A stretch of DNA of 8,810 bases from Thermoplasmatales archaeon SW_10_69_26. GTDB taxonomy: Archaea; Thermoplasmatota; SW-10-69-26. Shown here one piece after another: positions 6,593-8,810 of this stretch; within the stretch, counting starts at the first letter, position 1, and each line of letters opens with the position of its first letter. The translations under genes and the position numbers were made by a program. Under the pieces are notes generated by a model. It did no database searches, had not been told where the DNA came from, and worked only from the letters and a program-made list of their open reading frames with translations. The DNA is taken from positions 1 through 8,810 of the forward strand of contig PXUB01000044.1 of the NCBI GenBank assembly GCA_003009755.1, read 5' to 3'.

Positions 6593-6924
6593 GTGGCAGG
6601 CTTTCGGGCGCCGCGTCGGCCGCCTTCGACAGGAGCTAGCAAGGGCAGACATCGGAAGAATGCGACGGTGACCGGCCTGGGTGAGGGGGCTGCCGATCTC
6701 GGCCGCGCGGCGTCGCCTCGGTTCGACGCAGAACTGCCGTCCCCTCCGTCACCTCGGCTCCTGGCGGTGCCGCCGTCAGCGGTCACGCGGCCTCGCCGAT
6801 CAGCCGGAGCCCGAGAGGTGATCGCTCCCACAATCCCCGCTCCGGTCGGCCCGAGAGGTATCTCGTCGGTCCATCGTTGCCTTTGCTCCTCCGCGAGCTT
6901 CACGTCCACCGCGAGGATGCAGGC
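6593..6924. other. Intergenic region between rfcL and the rps13 promoter
   Basis: About 330 bases hold no convincing gene. A minus-strand frame from GTG 6909 to 6580 gives an Arg/Gly/Ala-rich product that runs across the TATA box of rps13 and looks non-coding. A 24-codon frame from ATG 6881 on the minus strand has only a doubtful binding site. No T-run terminator after rfcL is visible. The notable structure is at 6667-6753. There an 8-bp stem (6683-6690 with 6739-6746, one G-U) encloses two smaller hairpins, 6692-6703 and 6710-6729, with an outer GGTGAC/GTCACC pairing (6667-6672 with 6748-6753). In DNA this GC-rich such pairings can arise by chance. Confidence 0.5.
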
Positions 6925-8430
6925 TCAGAAGTCGCCGAGGCCGAGCTGTTCGGCGGCGTCGTCTTCCTCCCCGGCCTCGTCGTCGGCGTCTGCATCGGCC
7001 CCGTCGTCGGGGGTCTCGGTGTCCTCGTCGGTCCCGGGCTCGGTATCGGTCCCTTCAGCGGTGGGCCCACCCGTGTCGGGGACGTCGATCGAGACCTCGG
7101 TCTCGTCGGGTTGGCCCTGCTCGCGGGCCCACGCCTCGGCGTCCTCGAGGATGTCGTCGATCTCGCCGGAGGTGGCATCCGGCAACAGCAGCTCGAGTTC
7201 GTCGTCGGTGAGCTCCATCCGTGCGGTCAGGCGGACGGCCAGCTCCCGGTGGCGCCCGGCGATGAACCGCAAAGCCGGGATGACGTGGTCGCGGGCAGTG
7301 TTCGAGCCCGTGTGGAAGGCGGTCCCGACCTTCGTGCCGAACCGATCCCGCAGCTTGCGGGCCTTCTTCGAGCTGCCCATCTTGCGCAGCCAGGAGGGGA
7401 ACTGGTAGCGGGTCCAGCCCGAGTAGCTCTTGCGCTTGGCGGTGGCGGCGCCGCCGGTCATCAGATCCGTCGCGTAAGACCAAAGCCGGTAATGGCGGGT
7501 CTGTTGGGTCGCGCCGAGGAACTCGTCCGCGCGGGCGACGACCTCCATGCCGGCGGCCCGGTCGTGGGGGTCGTCGTACTCGCGGGGGAGGTTCTCCTCG
7601 ATCCAGAACAGCAGCGTCTCGGGGTCCTCGTCGAGATCGAAGCTGGCGCGGCGGGCGTCCTGGAAGCTGTCGGCCTGCAGGATGTCCTCCAGCGCGTCGA
7701 AGATCGTTGCGGTCTCGTCGCGGTAGCCCAGCTCCTCGACGTCGGCGACCCCCAGGCGCTTGGCACCGCGAGCGATCGACTCGAGGTCGCTGACGGCGGC
7801 GCGCACGTCGCCATCGGCGTGTTCGGCGAGCGCCTGCAGGGCGCCGGCTTCCACGTCGACGCCCTCGGCCTCGCAGATGCCTTCGAGCACGTAGGTGATC
7901 GTGCTCGTGCGCACGCTGTCGAAATCGATCTGCTTGCAGCGGCGTTTGATCGCCGAGGAGAGCTCGTACTCGTCGTTGGCGATGAGGACGACCGGTTGCT
8001 GGGTCTGCTCGAGCGTGCGTGTGATCTGTTGCATCCCGCCGCGATCCTCGCGGCCGAACACGTTGTCGGCCTCGTCGAGGATGATCAGCTTGCGGCCAGC
8101 CTCGGCCGTGGACTGGTACTCGCCCGTCGAGGAGAAGCCCTGGCTGACGGCCCCGCGGGTGGCGACCTTCTCGATCGCGTCCGCGGTCCGGACGTCGGAG
8201 GCGTTGAGCTCGATCGTGCTCCAGCCCATGTCGTCGGCGAGAGCAAGCGCCGCACTGGTCTTGCCCAGGCCGGGTTCCCCGGCGAGCAACACGCCGGGCT
8301 CGTCGGGTCGACCCTCGGTCCACGAACGCGCCCAGGAGCGGAGCTCGTCGATGGCCGAGGGGTTGCCGACGACATCGTCCAGCGTTCGGGGACGGTGCTT
8401 CTCCGTCCACGAGCGGTTGTCCTCGGCCAC
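6925..8430 (-). CDS. rfcL: Replication factor C large subunit (clamp loader)
   Basis: RfcL (501 aa) joins RfcS subunits to load the PCNA sliding clamp onto primed DNA using ATP. WTEKHRPRTLDDVVGN (8-23) is the RFC box at the N-terminus. GEPGLGKTS (51-59) is Walker A with Lys57. LIILDEADNVF (115-125) holds the DEAD Walker B. LIAND (149-153) is sensor 1. IKRRC (161-165) stands in the place of the small-subunit SRC arginine finger, as expected of a large subunit. The lid follows, then the collar domain (about 250-410), with a basic segment WLRKMGSSKKARKLRDRFG near 355-375. Residues 442-493 are a highly acidic, Thr/Gly-rich linker, and the protein ends in QLGLGDF (495-501), a PCNA-binding PIP box (QxxLxxF). 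GTG 8430 is chosen because GAGGTG lies 7 nt upstream and the RFC box begins right after it. An 11-nt gap separates it from the small membrane-protein gene. Confidence 0.97.
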   Translation of the reverse strand: MAEDNRSWTEKHRPRTLDDVVGNPSAIDELRSWARSWTEGRPDEPGVLLAGEPGLGKTSAALALADDMGWSTIELNASDVRTADAIEKVATRGAVSQGFSSTGEYQSTAEAGRKLIILDEADNVFGREDRGGMQQITRTLEQTQQPVVLIANDEYELSSAIKRRCKQIDFDSVRTSTITYVLEGICEAEGVDVEAGALQALAEHADGDVRAAVSDLESIARGAKRLGVADVEELGYRDETATIFDALEDILQADSFQDARRASFDLDEDPETLLFWIEENLPREYDDPHDRAAGMEVVARADEFLGATQQTRHYRLWSYATDLMTGGAATAKRKSYSGWTRYQFPSWLRKMGSSKKARKLRDRFGTKVGTAFHTGSNTARDHVIPALRFIAGRHRELAVRLTARMELTDDELELLLPDATSGEIDDILEDAEAWAREQGQPDETEVSIDVPDTGGPTAEGTDTEPGTDEDTETPDDGADADADDEAGEEDDAAEQLGLGDF

Positions 8431-8437
8431 GGCGTCC

Positions 8438-8443
8438 CACCTC
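8438..8443 (-). promoter_or_regulatory. Shine-Dalgarno site of rfcL
   Basis: GAGGTG on the minus strand, 7 nt before GTG 8430, overlaps the stop codon of the preceding small gene. It decides the GTG start, although the same frame stays open for another 96 codons upstream with unrelated, Arg-rich sequence. Confidence 0.8.
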
Positions 8444-8633
8444 AGTTCTCGCCGGGGACCGGTTCGCTGGTCAGCCAGGCGATGGCGATCCCGAACACGA
8501 CCGGCACGATCGTGATCGAGTAGACGCCCACGTCCGTGGGGGCGCCACGGATGAGTCCGTAAACGACGTAGAGGAGAACGCCCAAGGCGATGAGCGCGTA
8601 ACCGCCGTACCTTGCGGCGTCGTTCTTGTCCAT
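8442..8633 (-). CDS. Small two-TM membrane protein, unknown function
   Basis: The 63-aa product starts MDKNDAARYGGY and has two likely membrane helices: about residues 11-29 (YGGYALIALGVLLYVVYGL) and 38-55 (YSITIVPVVFGIAIAWLT). A short polar loop (RGAPTDVG) and a short C-terminus (SEPVPGEN) flank them. I do not recognise the family. It looks real because the hydrophobic pattern is clean, its stop sits 11 nt before the rfcL start, and the rfcL binding site is embedded in its last codons, as in a coupled operon. The frame stays open upstream to the window edge, but that part is Ser/Gly/Arg-rich and crosses a hairpin. ATG 8633 is the only sensible start. No good Shine-Dalgarno precedes it, so it may be read from a short leader. 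A link to clamp loading is not implied. Confidence 0.68.
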   Translation of the reverse strand: MDKNDAARYGGYALIALGVLLYVVYGLIRGAPTDVGVYSITIVPVVFGIAIAWLTSEPVPGEN

Positions 8634-8657
8634 GGCGGAGGCAGTCCCGGCGAGGAC

Positions 8658-8690
8658 AAAAGGCTTGCGGAGAGCCTTTTTCTTTTCTAG
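8658..8690. terminator. Hairpin with T-tract on the plus strand
   Basis: AAAAGGCT (8658-8665) and AGCCTTTT (8673-8680) form a perfect 8-bp stem with a 7-nt loop, followed on the plus strand by TCTTTTCTAG. This resembles an intrinsic terminator for plus-strand transcription, yet I see no plus-strand gene upstream to end. On the minus strand the same DNA gives an A-rich run (AGAAAAGAAAAAGG), then the hairpin, 24 nt before ATG 8633. It could therefore be the promoter and leader of the small gene and rfcL. Both readings are inferences. Confidence 0.45.
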
Positions 8691-8810
8691 GGGGCCTCGA
8701 CGTCCGGCGACTGAGCAATCCACCGAGGTCGTTGACGAACCCAACGGCCCGGAGGACCCCTCACCACACACCCAGACCAGCCGACGCGCAGCGGGAGTCG
8801 ACACACAAGG
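8691..8810. other. Right edge, no gene seen
   Basis: The last 120 bases show no recognisable coding on either strand. All three minus frames give Arg/Gly/Trp-rich products without resemblance to known families. A 5-bp hairpin (8730-8734 with 8742-8746) looks superficially like a tRNA T-arm but lacks the TTC at the loop start and has no matching acceptor stem. Confidence 0.4.

Noticed and set aside
6715-6740. GGTTCGA resembling a tRNA T-loop in the intergenic region
   Set aside because: The flanking bases do not form a 5-bp T-stem and no cloverleaf fits. It is better explained as part of the hairpin 6710-6729.
6580-6909. Minus-strand frame of 109 codons after rfcL
   Set aside because: It starts at GTG 6909 without a proper ribosome site, has Arg/Gly/Ala-rich sequence, and runs through the TATA box of rps13.
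6877-8523. Plus-strand open frame (548 codons) opposite rfcL
   Set aside because: It is the antisense image of the RfcL reading frame, Leu/Val/Gly/Ala-rich, without domain motifs or a good start. RfcL on the other strand is certain.
8725-8750. tRNA T-arm-like hairpin with GGTTCG on the minus strand
   Set aside because: The loop does not begin with TTC, and no acceptor, D or anticodon stems can be drawn around it.

Overview
The window is archaeal chromosome, high in G+C. It carries the ribosomal protein order S13-S4-S11 followed by RNA polymerase subunit D (uS13-uS4-uS11-RpoD), a hallmark of Archaea. It also has an archaeal/eukaryotic-type clamp-loader large subunit and one clear archaeal TATA box in otherwise GC-rich DNA. 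The proteins are acidic: S4 and RfcL end in long Asp/Glu-rich tails and S13 has an acidic N-terminus. This points to a euryarchaeal-type lineage with a salt-adapted or otherwise acidic proteome. The S4 N-terminus (MGDPKF...) resembles Thermoplasmatota and methanogens, as I recall them, more than Halobacteria, but I cannot fix the taxon from sequence alone.

Layout. Positions 1-356 hold no convincing gene. On the plus strand, 357-2999 encodes an exported penicillin-acylase-family Ntn hydrolase (880 aa). A 141-aa PPC/DUF296 protein follows at 3056-3481. Everything downstream is on the minus strand. A small integral membrane protein with prepilin-peptidase-like (A24) aspartate motifs (4015-3482) meets the DUF296 gene tail to tail with no bases between the stop codons. 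Upstream of it, reading right to left, is the operon rps13 (6504-5977), rps4 (5973-5281), rps11 (5284-4901), rpoD (4904-4083). The junctions are a 3-nt gap and two 4-nt overlaps (ATGA, GTGA), so translation is probably coupled. A TATA box (TTAAATA on the minus strand, 6587-6581) sits about 80 nt before rps13. Next is a gene-free stretch of about 340 bases (6588-6924), then the two-gene unit of a 63-aa two-TM protein (8633-8442) and rfcL (8430-6925), with a hairpin in front of it.

How the genes work together. The core of the window is information processing: small-subunit ribosome assembly proteins, the RNAP assembly-platform subunit D, and the PCNA loader. These are housekeeping genes. The plus-strand pair is accessory. 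The acylase probably acts outside the membrane on an amide-linked substrate, and the PPC protein is of unknown role. The membrane protein after rpoD stands where I would expect rpl18e in many Euryarchaeota, so the ribosomal cluster appears broken there.

I found no mobile element, CRISPR array, tRNA or rRNA, and no clear case for a wholly new system. The items most worth a second look are the archaeal secreted acylase, the A24-like protein with a degenerate second motif, the cysteine-free RpoD, the uncharacterised two-TM gene coupled to rfcL, and three candidate RNA structures in the intergenic regions.
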